Positions 44,597 to 52,678 of a stretch of 64,000 nucleotides of DNA are shown here, piece by piece. A model generated the notes under the pieces. It was not told the DNA's origin, did no database searches, and saw nothing but the letters and a program-made list of their open reading frames with translations. Made by a program: the position numbers and the translations under genes. Within the stretch, counting starts at the first letter, position 1. Every line of letters starts with the position of its first letter. The stretch lies in contig NZ_CP095376.1 of assembly GCF_023008405.1 (NCBI RefSeq), positions 4,054,001 to 4,118,000 on the forward strand, in the 5' to 3' direction. The stretch is from Amycolatopsis sp. FBCC-B4732. Lineage in GTDB: Bacteria > Actinomycetota > Actinomycetes > Mycobacteriales > Pseudonocardiaceae.

Positions 44597-45016
44597 CTAC
44601 CGGGCCGGCAACAGCGGCAGCAGCTCCTGGTGGCTGCCGGCGCGGCGCAGCACCGGCGACCCGGGCCCGTCCGGGTCCAGCGAACCGGCGCGCACCGCGG
44701 TCAGGAACTCCACGATCACGCGCGGCGGCGGCAGGATGTCCGCCCCGCCCAGGTAGGCCAGCACGATCATCTCCTCACCGCACGCCGCCTCGACCGCGAC
44801 CGCCCAGCCGTGCACCTCGTCCCAGAGCAGCGCGACGTCGCGTTCGGGGAACCGGCGCAGCCGCCAGTCCACCGCGACGTAGGCCGACACCGGGACGTCC
44901 AAGTCCACGGTGCAGGACTCCAGGCCGAAGCCGAGTGCCCTGGCCACCTCGCCCAGATACGCGCGCAGGCCGCGCTGGAACCAGAACTCGAGGTCGGTGT
45001 CGATCAGGCCGGTCAC
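44597..45016 (-). CDS. DUF6292-type hypothetical protein
   Basis: 139 residues from GTG 45016. Small soluble protein with RGLRAYLGEVARALGFGLESCTVDLDVPVSAYVAVDWRL and RDVALLWDEVHGWAVAVE, the style of DUF6292 in Pseudonocardiaceae. It lies between the ligase and the STAS genes, on the same strand. Function unknown; the co-location with stress proteins is the only clue. Confidence 0.6.
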   Translation of the reverse strand: MTGLIDTDLEFWFQRGLRAYLGEVARALGFGLESCTVDLDVPVSAYVAVDWRLRRFPERDVALLWDEVHGWAVAVEAACGEEMIVLAYLGGADILPPPRVIVEFLTAVRAGSLDPDGPGSPVLRRAGSHQELLPLLPAR

Positions 45017-45078
45017 CCGTTTCCCTTCTCTCGCGCCGAAAACCGGCCGCGCCCGTCGCGCGGCCGGTGGAGCGTGGC

Positions 45079-45483
45079 TCAGCCGAGCGCCGCGACCGCG
45101 TCGGCCCGGTCCCGGTAGCAGGAGAAGCCGGCGACGCCGGTCCCCCGCAGCAGCCGCCACATCGACGGGGTGCGCACCACCCACGCGACCGGGACGGCCG
45201 CCTCGTCGGCGCGCCACTGCACCCGGCGCAGCGCGCGCAGGCCCGCCCCGGAGCAGAACGTCACTTCGCCGAGGTCGACGACGAGCGTTCCGCCCGCCGC
45301 GAGCGCGGTTTCCTCGCATTCGACAAAAATCGCCACCGTCGCCATATCGATGTCACCCGCAACGGCGACGACCGTGCACCGATCACCGGCGAACGTCGTG
45401 GTGACCGAGAACGGCTCGCACAACGCGCCGGGCGAACTTCGGCCGAAGGCTCGCGAAAGCCGCGGCGGTTTCTGGATCTTCAT
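45079..45483 (-). CDS. STAS-domain anti-anti-sigma factor-like protein
   Basis: 134 residues. STAS fold with VVAVAGDIDMATVAIFVECEETALAAG and GTLVVDLGEVTFCSGAGLRALRRV, in which the phosphorylatable Ser precedes GAGLR (SGAG). It would bind an anti-sigma kinase in a partner-switching cascade. The N-terminal 25 residues are extra and basic. Its 5' side contains a 20-bp palindrome 26 bp before the ATG. Confidence 0.85.
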   Translation of the reverse strand: MKIQKPPRLSRAFGRSSPGALCEPFSVTTTFAGDRCTVVAVAGDIDMATVAIFVECEETALAAGGTLVVDLGEVTFCSGAGLRALRRVQWRADEAAVPVAWVVRTPSMWRLLRGTGVAGFSCYRDRADAVAALG

Positions 45484-45723
45484 GACCGGCTCCGGGCGGC
45501 TCCTGCTGACGGTTTACGCGTAAACCGTACCCACTTCGTCCACCTTGCCGCACAACGCGATCCGCACGAGCGGCGCCCCCGTGCACCGACACGCCCGGAT
45601 GCACGTGCACCAGTCCACTGAGGACGATCAAGACCACCTGGTCGGACTGACGGTTCCGCGAATCGACACCGGCGCGCAACGGGAACGGGACCGGATCGGC
45701 CGCGGAATCGCGATTTCCGAAAT
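45484..45723. promoter_or_regulatory. Region with a 20-bp palindrome before the STAS gene
   Basis: 240 bp with no supported gene. It contains ACGGTTTACGCGTAAACCGT at 45509-45528, a perfect 20-bp palindrome without spacer. It contains GTTTAC on both strands, the -35-like box of sigma-F/B factors, and may instead be an operator. A GGGTAC box lies at 45527-45532 on the minus strand next to it. Confidence 0.55.
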
Positions 45724-46644
45724 TCAGCCGAACGCAGGAATGGGAGCCCGGGTGCGGTCCAGATCCGCGAAAAGATCTCCGGTGTCTTCGACCCTCGCCA
45801 AGACGTCTCCGGCGGTGAACCGGAGGTGCGAAACGTGCCGGCAGGCGCGCACCTCGTCCCACGTGACCGGGGTGGACACGGTCGGCTCGTCGCGCCCGCG
45901 CAGCGAGTACGGCGCCACCGTGGTCTTGAACGGGTTGTTCTGGCTCCAATCGATGAACACCTTGCCGGGACGCAGGTTCTTCGTCATCCGCGCCACGACG
46001 AGGCCCGGCGTCTCGGCGGCGAGCCGGTCCGCCAGCGCTTTCGCGTACCGCGAAGGCGCGCCGGGGTCGTCGGTCTCGACGCCCGCGTAGACCTGCATGC
46101 CCTTGGAGCCACTGGTCTTCGCCACCGGCGTGAACCCGTGTCCGGTGAGGACGTCGTGGAGGCGTTCGGCGACCCGGGAGCAGTCGACGACCGTCGCGCC
46201 GGGACCGGGATCGAGGTCGAAGACCAGCCGGTCCGGGGTGCTCCGCTCGTCGCCGGGCTCGACCGTCCACTGGTGGACGTGCAGTTCGAGCGCGGCGAGG
46301 TTGGCCGCCCAGACGAGCTCGGGCAGGTCGTTGATCAGCGGGTACGCGACGATCTCGGGGTCGCCGCCGCGGCCGCCGACGGCCAGGCGCGCGGTGCGGA
46401 CCCACTCGGGGACGTGCCGCGAGACGTCCTTCTCGAAGAAAGAACCGCCGTCGACGCCGTCGGGGAAGCGCACGAACGTCATCGCCCGGTCGCGGATGTG
46501 CGGCAGCAGCACGGGCGCGATGCGCGTGTAGTAGTCGAGCACCTCGCCCTTGGTGAAACCGTGGCGCGGGTAGAGGACCTTCTCGAGGTTGGAGAGCGTC
46601 AGCTGCCGTTCGCCCACCCGCACCGTGATCCGGCTGCCCGCCAC
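45724..46644 (-). CDS. LigD-type primase-polymerase (PolDom) alone
   Basis: 306 residues. Archaeo-eukaryotic primase fold of LigD PolDom with SNLEKVLYPRHGFTKGEVLDYY, PLINDLPELVWAANLAALELHVHQW, the metal motif LVFDLDPGPGATVVD (DxD), SGSKGMQVYAG with the catalytic His/Ser region, and RMTKNLRPGKVFIDWSQNNP. No ligase or phosphoesterase domain. It can fill gaps with rNMPs in NHEJ. It is 16 nt downstream of the GAF-ANTAR gene. Confidence 0.9.
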   Translation of the reverse strand: MAGSRITVRVGERQLTLSNLEKVLYPRHGFTKGEVLDYYTRIAPVLLPHIRDRAMTFVRFPDGVDGGSFFEKDVSRHVPEWVRTARLAVGGRGGDPEIVAYPLINDLPELVWAANLAALELHVHQWTVEPGDERSTPDRLVFDLDPGPGATVVDCSRVAERLHDVLTGHGFTPVAKTSGSKGMQVYAGVETDDPGAPSRYAKALADRLAAETPGLVVARMTKNLRPGKVFIDWSQNNPFKTTVAPYSLRGRDEPTVSTPVTWDEVRACRHVSHLRFTAGDVLARVEDTGDLFADLDRTRAPIPAFG

Positions 46645-46660
46645 GCCACCAAGGTACCGG

Positions 46661-47404
46661 TCAGGGGACGACGCCGCCGGACACCACCCGGGACACGAAG
46701 CGCTCGGCGACTTCGCGCAGTTTCGTGTTCTCGCGCTGCGACTGGTCCACCAGCAGGGCGAACGCGTCGTCGGCGTCGATCTGGCGGATCGCCATCAGCA
46801 TGCCCTTGGCCTGGTCGATCACCGCGCGGGAGGTCAGCGCCGTCCTGAGGTTCTCCGCCGTGTCCCGCGCCCTCAGGTAGCGGTGGTACACGCGCAGGAT
46901 CGCCTCCACCGCCGCCGTGTAGAGCTCGAGCCGTTGCGCCTCGATCTCCGCGAAGCCGTCGCCTTGCCGCCCGTAGCAGTTGACCGCGCCGGAGAACTGC
47001 TCGTCCGCGACCAGCGGCGCGGCGAGGAAGCTGGAGAAGCCGGCCTCTTGCGCCCCGCGCGCGAAGGCCGGCCAGCGCTCGGCCGCGTCGGACACCGCCG
47101 TGCGGACGATCTTGCCGCTGCGGACCGCTTCGAGGCACGGGCCGTCGCCGAGGCGGTACTGGTCGCCGTCGAGTTCGCCGACGACCTCGCTCGTCACCGT
47201 CGCCGTGTGCGGCCGCTCCTCGGTCACCAGCGTGATCGACGCCTCGTCGACCCCCGGGACGGCGTGGCGCACCTGCAGGCAGACGTGCCGAAGCAGGATC
47301 CGGAAGTCGTCCTCCTCCTGCAGGACGGCGGTCAGGGCTTCGAGCGCCCCGGTGACCTCGTCGAACAGCGGCGAGGCCGTCGCGGTTGTTTCCGGCCGTT
47401 CCAT
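46661..47404 (-). CDS. GAF-ANTAR transcription antitermination-type regulator
   Basis: 247 residues from ATG 47404. An N-terminal GAF domain (ASITLVTEERPHTATVTSEVVGELDGDQ, ...AAERWPAFARGAQEAGFSSFLAAPL), a C-terminal ANTAR domain with TSRAVIDQAKGMLMAIRQIDADDAFALLVDQSQRENTKLREVAERF. ANTAR binds two-hairpin RNAs in leader regions and prevents termination. GAF would sense a small ligand or redox state. It is in an operon with the LigD polymerase and divergent from a second GAF-ANTAR gene. Confidence 0.92.
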   Translation of the reverse strand: MERPETTATASPLFDEVTGALEALTAVLQEEDDFRILLRHVCLQVRHAVPGVDEASITLVTEERPHTATVTSEVVGELDGDQYRLGDGPCLEAVRSGKIVRTAVSDAAERWPAFARGAQEAGFSSFLAAPLVADEQFSGAVNCYGRQGDGFAEIEAQRLELYTAAVEAILRVYHRYLRARDTAENLRTALTSRAVIDQAKGMLMAIRQIDADDAFALLVDQSQRENTKLREVAERFVSRVVSGGVVP

Positions 47405-47472
47405 TTCAGCTCCTCCCGGTCGGACGCAAGGTCGCCGGGTACCCCGTTTCGCGCCGGACCATGTCCCGGCGC

Positions 47473-47498
47473 GTTTGCCCGCGCCCCCGGATTGGTAT
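47473..47498 (+). promoter_or_regulatory. Sigma-F/B-like promoter before the second GAF-ANTAR gene
   Basis: GTTT at 47473-47476 and TGGTAT at 47493-47498, 16-nt spacer. The consensus for actinomycete general stress sigma factors (sigma-B/F type) is GTTT-N14-17-GGGTA. A similar box pair GTTTGCCCGC is found at 51651. It fits the start of the +1 gene at ATG 47508. Confidence 0.5.
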
Positions 47499-47507
47499 TC
47501 CGCTGCC

Positions 47508-48245
47508 ATGTCGTCGGGTGAGATCTCCACGGGCGAGCTGCCGCTGGACGGTGAGCTGGCCGCGGTCGCCGCGCGGATGTCGGGACTGCTGCTTTCGCGC
47601 GAGACCGTGGATTCGGTGCTGGACCTGATCGTTTCCCTGGCGGGGTCGGCGGTCCGGGCCGCCGCGGGGGTGGGGGTGACGCTCGTCGACGGGGCCGGTG
47701 GGCTCGCCACGACCAGCGCGTCGGCGCCGCTGGTGAACGCCGCCGACACCCTGCAGTACGAGCTGCGCGAAGGTCCGTGCCTCGCCGCGCTGAGCGAGGG
47801 CTCGCCGGTGCGGATCGACGACGTCACCACCGACCGGCGCTGGCCGCGGTGGTGCGCGGCGGCCGCCGGGGCGGGCCTGCGCTCGATGATCACCGCCCCG
47901 ATGATCACGGCGGACGGCTGCCACGGGGCCATCAAGATCTACTCGACGACCCCCGGCGCGTTCGGCCCGGTCGACGAGCGGACGCTGACGACCTTCGCCG
48001 AGCGCGCCGCGGTCCTGGTCGCGAACGCACGGGCGTACGCGCGGGCCGGGCGGTACAGCGAGCGGTTCAAGGAGACCCTCCGCGACCGCGACGTGATCAC
48101 CATGGCGAAGGGCTTCCTGATGGGCCGGGACGGCCTCGGCGAGGACGCCGCGTTCGACCGCCTGCTTTCGCTGGCGCGCGCCCGCGGCCGCACCCCGGCC
48201 GAGACCGCCGCGCAGCTCGTGGCCCCGCCGACGCGGGAGGGGTGA
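47508..48245 (+). CDS. GAF-ANTAR regulator
   Basis: 245 residues. GAF domain in VLDLIVSLAGSAVRAAAGVGVTLVDG, REGPCLAALSEGSPVRIDDV and GLRSMITAPMITADGCHGAIKIYS; C-terminal ANTAR with RDRDVITMAKGFLMGRDGLGEDAAFDRLLSLARARGRTPAETAAQLV. It is 4 nt upstream of the SpoIIE-type gene and co-transcribed with it. The pair resembles modules that link RNA-binding antitermination with partner-switching signalling. Confidence 0.92.
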   Translation: MSSGEISTGELPLDGELAAVAARMSGLLLSRETVDSVLDLIVSLAGSAVRAAAGVGVTLVDGAGGLATTSASAPLVNAADTLQYELREGPCLAALSEGSPVRIDDVTTDRRWPRWCAAAAGAGLRSMITAPMITADGCHGAIKIYSTTPGAFGPVDERTLTTFAERAAVLVANARAYARAGRYSERFKETLRDRDVITMAKGFLMGRDGLGEDAAFDRLLSLARARGRTPAETAAQLVAPPTREG

Positions 48246-48249
48246 CGGC

Positions 48250-49635
48250 ATGCGCTTCCTGCCCGAAGAGGAACAGCGGCGCCGGCTCGCCGCGTGCTTC
48301 CCGCGGAGCGAGCTGACGCTGGAGCAGCTGTGGCTGCGGTACTTCGCGCTCGGCGGCGGCCTGAGCCTGCTGGAGCTGGACGCCTACCTCAACGGCCTGA
48401 CCGCGCTGCCCCGGGTCGACCGCGACATGCTCGCGCACGCCGTCAACGAGCGGCTCGACGAGCTGGCCGGCCCGGCCCGCGCGCCCTACAGCCACCCCTT
48501 CCGCGACGGGAAACCGTTGTACGGCCCGTTGCGGGCGCTGGTCGACCTGCTCGAAGGCGCGCACCGGGCCCCGCCGGAGCGGCTCCCCGCCGTCGTCGCC
48601 GAGGCGGCCCGCGCGCTCGACCTGACGATCGAGGTCTACCTGGCCGACTACGACCAGCGGACGCTCGTGCCGCTGCGCCCGGACGCGGCCGAGCTCGACA
48701 TCGAGACCACGCTGGCCGGCGAGGTGTTCCGCCACGCCGGCACCACGGTGACGCGGGACGGACCCGCGCCGGCCCTGTGGACCATCCTGCTCGACGGCGT
48801 CGAACGGCTCGGCGTGCTGGAGATCGTCCCGGCCGACGGCACCGACCCGGCCGACGCGGTGCTGCAGGAGCAGTGCCACTGGCTGGCCTCGCTGCTCGGC
48901 CACCTAGTCACGGTGACGACCCAGTACGGCGACGGCCTGGACGCGTGGCGGAGGCGGCGCCACCGCGGCTCCCCCGCCGAGCTGCTGTGGCAGAGCCTGC
49001 CGCCGCTCACCGGCGCCACGGAGAGCGTCGTCGTCGGCGCGAGCGTCCAGCCGGCGTACGACCTCTGCGGCACCGTGTTCGACTACGCACTTTCGGAGAA
49101 GCGGGCGCAGCTCGCGCTGTTCGATGCCGGGCCACGCACCGGCGCCGCGAACACGGCGGCGGTGACGGCCCTCGCCGCCTACCGCGCCGCCCGCCGCGAC
49201 GGGGCCACGCTCACCGAGCAGTTCGCGGCGGTGGGCGCGGAGCTCGGGCCGCGGCCGGCTGTCAGCCGGGTGGTCGCGGAGCTGGACGCGCGGACCGGGG
49301 TGCTGCGCTGGCTGACCGACGGGCCGCTGGCGCCGTTGATCGTCCGGGACGGCGAGGTCCTTCCGGAGGCGGGGCCCGCGCAGGGCGGCGGACCGGTCGC
49401 GGAGGCGCGCCTCGAACCGGGTGACCTGGTGGTGATGTGTTCCCGCGGGGTGGCCGGCACGCGGGATGCGGCGGGCGAGCCGTTCGGGGACGCCCGGGTC
49501 GCGGCGCACCTCGGCGCGGACGCCGGCGAGCTGCCGCCGGAGATCGCGCGCAGGCTCACCCGGGCGGTGCTGGACCACGGGGGCGAGCTGCGGCACGACG
49601 CCGGGGTGCTGATCGCCCGCTGGACGACCCGCTGA
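48250..49635 (+). CDS. SpoIIE/PP2C-type phosphatase with N-terminal sensor region
   Basis: 461 residues. The N-terminal ~100 residues are a helical, DUF-like segment (MRFLPEEEQRRRLAACFPRS), residues 105-225 look GAF-like, and residues 250-461 form a SpoIIE PP2C domain: SVVVGASVQPAYDLCGTVFDYALSE, LFDAGPRTGAANTAAVTALAAYR and GDLVVMCSRGVAGTRD. The metal Asp positions (DAGP and CSRGV) are partly altered relative to classical PP2C. It would dephosphorylate STAS proteins such as those at 45.1 and 50.3 kb. The 3' end is duplicated in the following repeats. Confidence 0.85.
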   Translation: MRFLPEEEQRRRLAACFPRSELTLEQLWLRYFALGGGLSLLELDAYLNGLTALPRVDRDMLAHAVNERLDELAGPARAPYSHPFRDGKPLYGPLRALVDLLEGAHRAPPERLPAVVAEAARALDLTIEVYLADYDQRTLVPLRPDAAELDIETTLAGEVFRHAGTTVTRDGPAPALWTILLDGVERLGVLEIVPADGTDPADAVLQEQCHWLASLLGHLVTVTTQYGDGLDAWRRRRHRGSPAELLWQSLPPLTGATESVVVGASVQPAYDLCGTVFDYALSEKRAQLALFDAGPRTGAANTAAVTALAAYRAARRDGATLTEQFAAVGAELGPRPAVSRVVAELDARTGVLRWLTDGPLAPLIVRDGEVLPEAGPAQGGGPVAEARLEPGDLVVMCSRGVAGTRDAAGEPFGDARVAAHLGADAGELPPEIARRLTRAVLDHGGELRHDAGVLIARWTTR

Positions 49636-50250
49636 GGCCGGGGGTGGTCCCGCACGTGGGTCCCGCCCCGGTGCAGCGGCCGCGGGTGCGCCCCTGAAAC
49701 CGGGACTCCAACCGGCCGCCGCGGGGGTACCGATCGCCCGCTGGACGAACCGCTGAAGCCGGGGACCTCCCCCGCACGTGGGTCCCGCCCCCGAGCAGCG
49801 GACCGTGGGCGCGCCGAGCGCTCCGCTGAAGCCGGGACTCCAACCGGCCGCCGCAGGCGTACCGATCGCCCGCTGGACGAACCGCTGAGGCCGGGGGCGC
49901 CCACTCGCGCCGGTGGCGCCGAGCTGCGGGCGTGCTGGACACCGCCTGCGGCTCCTCGCCAGCCGGCCGCCGCGGGCGTACCGATCGCCCACCGTGGCTC
50001 TCGGCGAGCTTGGTTGTGCAGCAGGATGCCTCGGCAAGCCGCGGGTGCGCTGGGCGGCCCCGCCGAAGTCGGGACGCCAGCCGGTCGCCGCGGGCGTGCT
50101 GAACAGTGCCGTGCCCCTTGGCGAGTCCGTCATGCGCCGAGCGCCTCCCCGCAGGCCACGGCGGCGGGGCCGCGGGTGCGCCGGGCCCCACCAAGCCGGC
50201 AATGTCGGCCGGCCACGAACGTACTGGACACCGCTGCGAACCGGGGCCCC
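49595..50250. repeat. Degenerate tandem repeat made from the end of the SpoIIE gene
   Basis: Six units of 118-132 bp beginning near 49595 (inside the gene), 49716, 49848, 49967, 50085 and 50213. Each unit starts like GCCGCGGGCGTACCGATCGCC and the first three contain GATCGCCCGCTGGACGA at 49611, 49732 and 49864. Unit 1 is the real 3' end of the gene (..LIARWTTR and stop), units 2 and 3 read PIARWTNR and stop. Units 4-6 have decayed further. Between 49,636 and 50,251 there is no other gene; frames on both strands are artefacts of the repeats. Confidence 0.8.
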
Positions 50251-50251
50251 T

Positions 50252-50647
50252 CTAGCAGGCCGCGTCGCGCATTCCCGTCGCCAGCAGCTCCCGCAGCGCG
50301 TCGGACAGCGACGCGAACATCGGCACCCCCGCGGCCAACCCCGTCACCCGGAACAGCCGGGCGAGCGTGCGGCTGTTCGCCACCACGCAGAACCGGCGGC
50401 CCTCCGCCTCAGCCCGTTCCGCGGCCGCCGCCAGCGCGCGGGCGCCGGCCAGGCCCACGAAGGCCACGTGCGTCAGGTCCGCCACCGTCGTCCCCGGTGG
50501 GGCCGAGCCCAGCTCGCGCTCGAGGATCGGCAAGGTCAGGGCGTCGATCTCGCCGGCGAAGGTCAGCACGAGGAGACCGGGGCGGTACGCCGTCCGGCGC
50601 GCCGTGAGGGGCGCGGACCGGGTCGGGACCGGTGGGGTGGGGGACAC
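50252..50647 (-). CDS. STAS-domain anti-anti-sigma factor
   Basis: 131 residues. STAS layout: LLVLTFAGEIDALTLPILERELG, TTVADLTHVAFVGLAGARALAAAAER and FCVVANSRTLARLFRVTGLAA. The phospho-acceptor is replaced: the usual D-S at VxxxSxG reads VGLAGAR without Ser, so it may be non-phosphorylatable, i.e. always able to bind its anti-sigma partner. The promoter at 50714-50738 (minus) fits the general stress sigma factors. Its 3' end borders the repeat array. Confidence 0.82.
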   Translation of the reverse strand: MSPTPPVPTRSAPLTARRTAYRPGLLVLTFAGEIDALTLPILERELGSAPPGTTVADLTHVAFVGLAGARALAAAAERAEAEGRRFCVVANSRTLARLFRVTGLAAGVPMFASLSDALRELLATGMRDAAC

Positions 50648-50713
50648 GGGTTCGGCAGGCCTTCCGCGCCGGGCGGGCCGGCGACGCGACGGGTGATCAA
50701 CGACGGGGTCTTG

Positions 50714-50738
50714 GTACCCAAACCCCCGAACGGGAAAC
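50714..50738 (-). promoter_or_regulatory. Sigma-F/B-like promoter of the STAS gene
   Basis: On the minus strand GTTT (complement of 50735-50738), a 15-nt spacer and GGGTAC (complement of 50714-50719). It is the best match in the window to the GTTT-N15-GGGTA consensus. It sits about 67-90 bp upstream of the STAS start, directly after the stop of the upstream GAF-ANTAR gene. Confidence 0.6.
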
Positions 50739-50741
50739 GCC

Positions 50742-51521
50742 CTATTTCGCGGTGAACGCCGCCCAGAGCCGTTCGGCCGCGCGGTGGGCGGGCTCGCCGG
50801 GGCGGATCTCGCGGGTGCCCGGCGGTTGTGGTGCGACGCCGCCGCCGAGGTGCTCCACCAGGGCGACCGCCAGCTCCCGGACCTTGACGTTGAACTCCTG
50901 GCTCGCCCGGCGCAGCGTCTGCCACGCCTCGTCGGGCGGGCACCGGCGGACGGCCATGATCGCGCCCTTCGCCTGTTCGATGGCGGCGCGTGAGGCGAGC
51001 AGTTCCAGCATCTGGTCGGGATCGCCCGCGGTGGCGGTCTCGGCGACCACCAGGGTCATCTCGGTGAGCTTCTCGTACCGCCGCAGGACCGCGAGCGGGC
51101 CGGGGCCGGGCGGGCGGTCGAGCGTCGCCGACAGCACGAACGCGCCGGTGTCGTCCCAGTACCCGGGGACCGCGACCGCGCCGCGGACCGCCTCGTACCG
51201 GACGTCCGCGAACGCCGCCCCGCCGGCCAGCTCCGGCCAGCGCGGGTCGGCGAACAGGTCGTCCGTCGTGACCGGCTCGCCGGTGGCGTCCGCGAGGGCC
51301 ACCGGGCCGCCACGCTCCAGCTGCGCGGGCACGAGGTGTTCGGCGACGCCCGCGGTGGCCAGCACCCGCAGCGGCTGGTCGCCGTGGCTGACGGTCAATG
51401 CCGCGCCCAGGCACCCCGGCACCTCACCCGCGATCCGCTCCAGCAGCGCCTGCAGCAGCTCGGCCAACGGCTTCCACCGGTCGGCCGCGCTCACCAACGT
51501 CTCGGTCACCGACACCTCCAC
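50742..51521 (-). CDS. GAF-ANTAR regulator
   Basis: 259 residues. GAF in LGAALTVSHGDQPLRVLATAGV and GGPVALADATGEPVTTDDLFADPRWPELAGG, C-terminal ANTAR: LLASRAAIEQAKGAIMAVRRCPPDEAWQTLRRASQEFNVKVRELAVALVEHLGGG, followed by a 35-residue tail. It is the third GAF-ANTAR protein in 5 kb. Start at GTG 51521. A weak sigma-F-like box may lie upstream. It shares the strand with the STAS gene downstream (94-nt gap with its own promoter). Confidence 0.9.
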   Translation of the reverse strand: MEVSVTETLVSAADRWKPLAELLQALLERIAGEVPGCLGAALTVSHGDQPLRVLATAGVAEHLVPAQLERGGPVALADATGEPVTTDDLFADPRWPELAGGAAFADVRYEAVRGAVAVPGYWDDTGAFVLSATLDRPPGPGPLAVLRRYEKLTEMTLVVAETATAGDPDQMLELLASRAAIEQAKGAIMAVRRCPPDEAWQTLRRASQEFNVKVRELAVALVEHLGGGVAPQPPGTREIRPGEPAHRAAERLWAAFTAK

Positions 51522-51705
51522 CCGTGTTCCCTTCTTGATTTACCGCATGACGCGCCCGCCCACACCCGGCGGCGCGCCGCGGCGGCGTCGGGTGCGTCCG
51601 TCCGGCGCAACGCCGCCGGGCCGCCGAACACCGCACAACCCGAACGAGCGGTTTGCCCGCCGCCGACGGACGGGTAGCCGATCAGTGGAACCCGAGGAGG
51701 GCACG
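51522..51705 (+). promoter_or_regulatory. Promoter region with sigma-F/B-like box before the PfkB gene
   Basis: GTTT at 51651-51654 and GGGTAG at 51672-51677 (17-nt spacer) on the plus strand, with the first ten bases GTTTGCCCGC shared with the promoter at 47473. A strong RBS (GAGGAGGG) at 51691-51698 belongs to the leader ORF. The rest of the 184 bp has no gene. Confidence 0.5.
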
Positions 51706-51729
51706 ATGTCCGAGCGGCGGTACCGGTGA
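51706..51729 (+). CDS. 7-codon leader ORF coupled to the PfkB gene
   Basis: ATG 51706 to TGA 51727-51729 encodes MSERRYR. It has the only good RBS upstream (GAGGAGGG 51691-51698) and its TGA overlaps the kinase ATG at 51729 as TGATG. The kinase itself has no RBS of its own. The kinase could depend on re-initiation after the leader, which includes three Arg codons. Low certainty: the alternative is that the kinase starts at GTG 51726. Confidence 0.45.
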   Translation: MSERRYR

Positions 51730-52667
51730 TGTTCAGCGAAGTCGTCGTAGTCGGGCAGATCGCCCGCGACCTGGTGATCGAAGTGCCCGAGACGCCGGAG
51801 GCCGGTTCCTCGGCCCCGGTGCGGCACCGGCAGGAGCTGCTCGGCGGGAAGGGCGCCAACCAGGCCGTCGCGCTGAGCCAGCTCGGGACGTCGGTGGCGC
51901 TGGTCGGCGTCGTCGGCCGGGACCGCACGGGGGATTCGCTGCTCACGCAGGCCAGAGCCGACCGGATCGGCACCTCGCACGTCGTCCGCCGCCCCGGCGT
52001 CGAGACGGCGCTGCTCGTGGACGTCGTCGACGAGCGCGGCCGGCGCCGCTACCTCGAGCACACCCCGGACGAAACGCTGCTCACCGAGGCCGACGTCCTC
52101 GCCGCGTCGGCGCCGATCTCGGCCGCCGGCTCCGTCATCGTGCAGCTGCAGCAGCCCGCCCCGGTGGCGCTGCTGGCCGCGCGGCTGGCGCACACCGCGG
52201 GCACCCGCGTGGTGCTGGACGGCGCCCCGCAGGACGACGCACTCACCCCGGACCTGCTCGCCCTCGCCGACGTCGTGCGCGCGGACGGCCACGAAGCCGA
52301 GCTGCTCACCGGGCAGCCGGTGCCCGACGTCGCCGCGGCCGCCCGGGCCGCCGCCGGCCTCCGGCAGCGTGGGCCGTCGCTGGTCGTGCTGGAGGTGGGC
52401 GCGGAGGGGAACCTCTTCGCCGGGCCGGAGGGCACCTGGTTCGTGCCGCACGTCGAGACCGACGTCGTCGACCCGACCGGAGCCGGCGACGCGCTGGTCG
52501 CGGCCCTGACCGCGGCGCTCACCCGCCGCCACCCGCTGGAGACGGCGGCCGGCCTGGCCGTCGCGGCGGCCGCGGCGACGACCGAGCACGCGGGCGGCCG
52601 GCCGCACCTGTCCCGCCCGGTGCTCGACCGGCTGCAGCCGAGGCACCTGCAGACCGTCCACGCCTGA
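51729..52667 (+). CDS. PfkB-family carbohydrate kinase (ribokinase-like)
   Basis: 312 residues from ATG 51729. Ribokinase motifs: ELLGGKGANQAVALSQLG (substrate), VALVGVVGRDRTGDSLL, and DPTGAGDALVAALTAALT (catalytic Asp, anion hole). It phosphorylates a sugar or nucleoside using ATP. Isolated from sugar transport genes, it sits in a stress island; its substrate is unknown. Confidence 0.88.
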   Translation: MFSEVVVVGQIARDLVIEVPETPEAGSSAPVRHRQELLGGKGANQAVALSQLGTSVALVGVVGRDRTGDSLLTQARADRIGTSHVVRRPGVETALLVDVVDERGRRRYLEHTPDETLLTEADVLAASAPISAAGSVIVQLQQPAPVALLAARLAHTAGTRVVLDGAPQDDALTPDLLALADVVRADGHEAELLTGQPVPDVAAAARAAAGLRQRGPSLVVLEVGAEGNLFAGPEGTWFVPHVETDVVDPTGAGDALVAALTAALTRRHPLETAAGLAVAAAAATTEHAGGRPHLSRPVLDRLQPRHLQTVHA

Positions 52668-52678
52668 CCCGGAAGCGG

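Noticed and set aside
48904..50202. Long open minus frame over the SpoIIE gene and the repeats, with periodic residues such as FVQRAIGTPAAAGW
   Set aside because: The periodicity comes from the DNA repeats; the frame is antisense to a good gene and has no RBS or family.
49595..50250. CRISPR-like array
   Set aside because: Units are long (118-132 bp), degenerate and continuous, without constant short repeats and unique spacers, and no cas genes are present.
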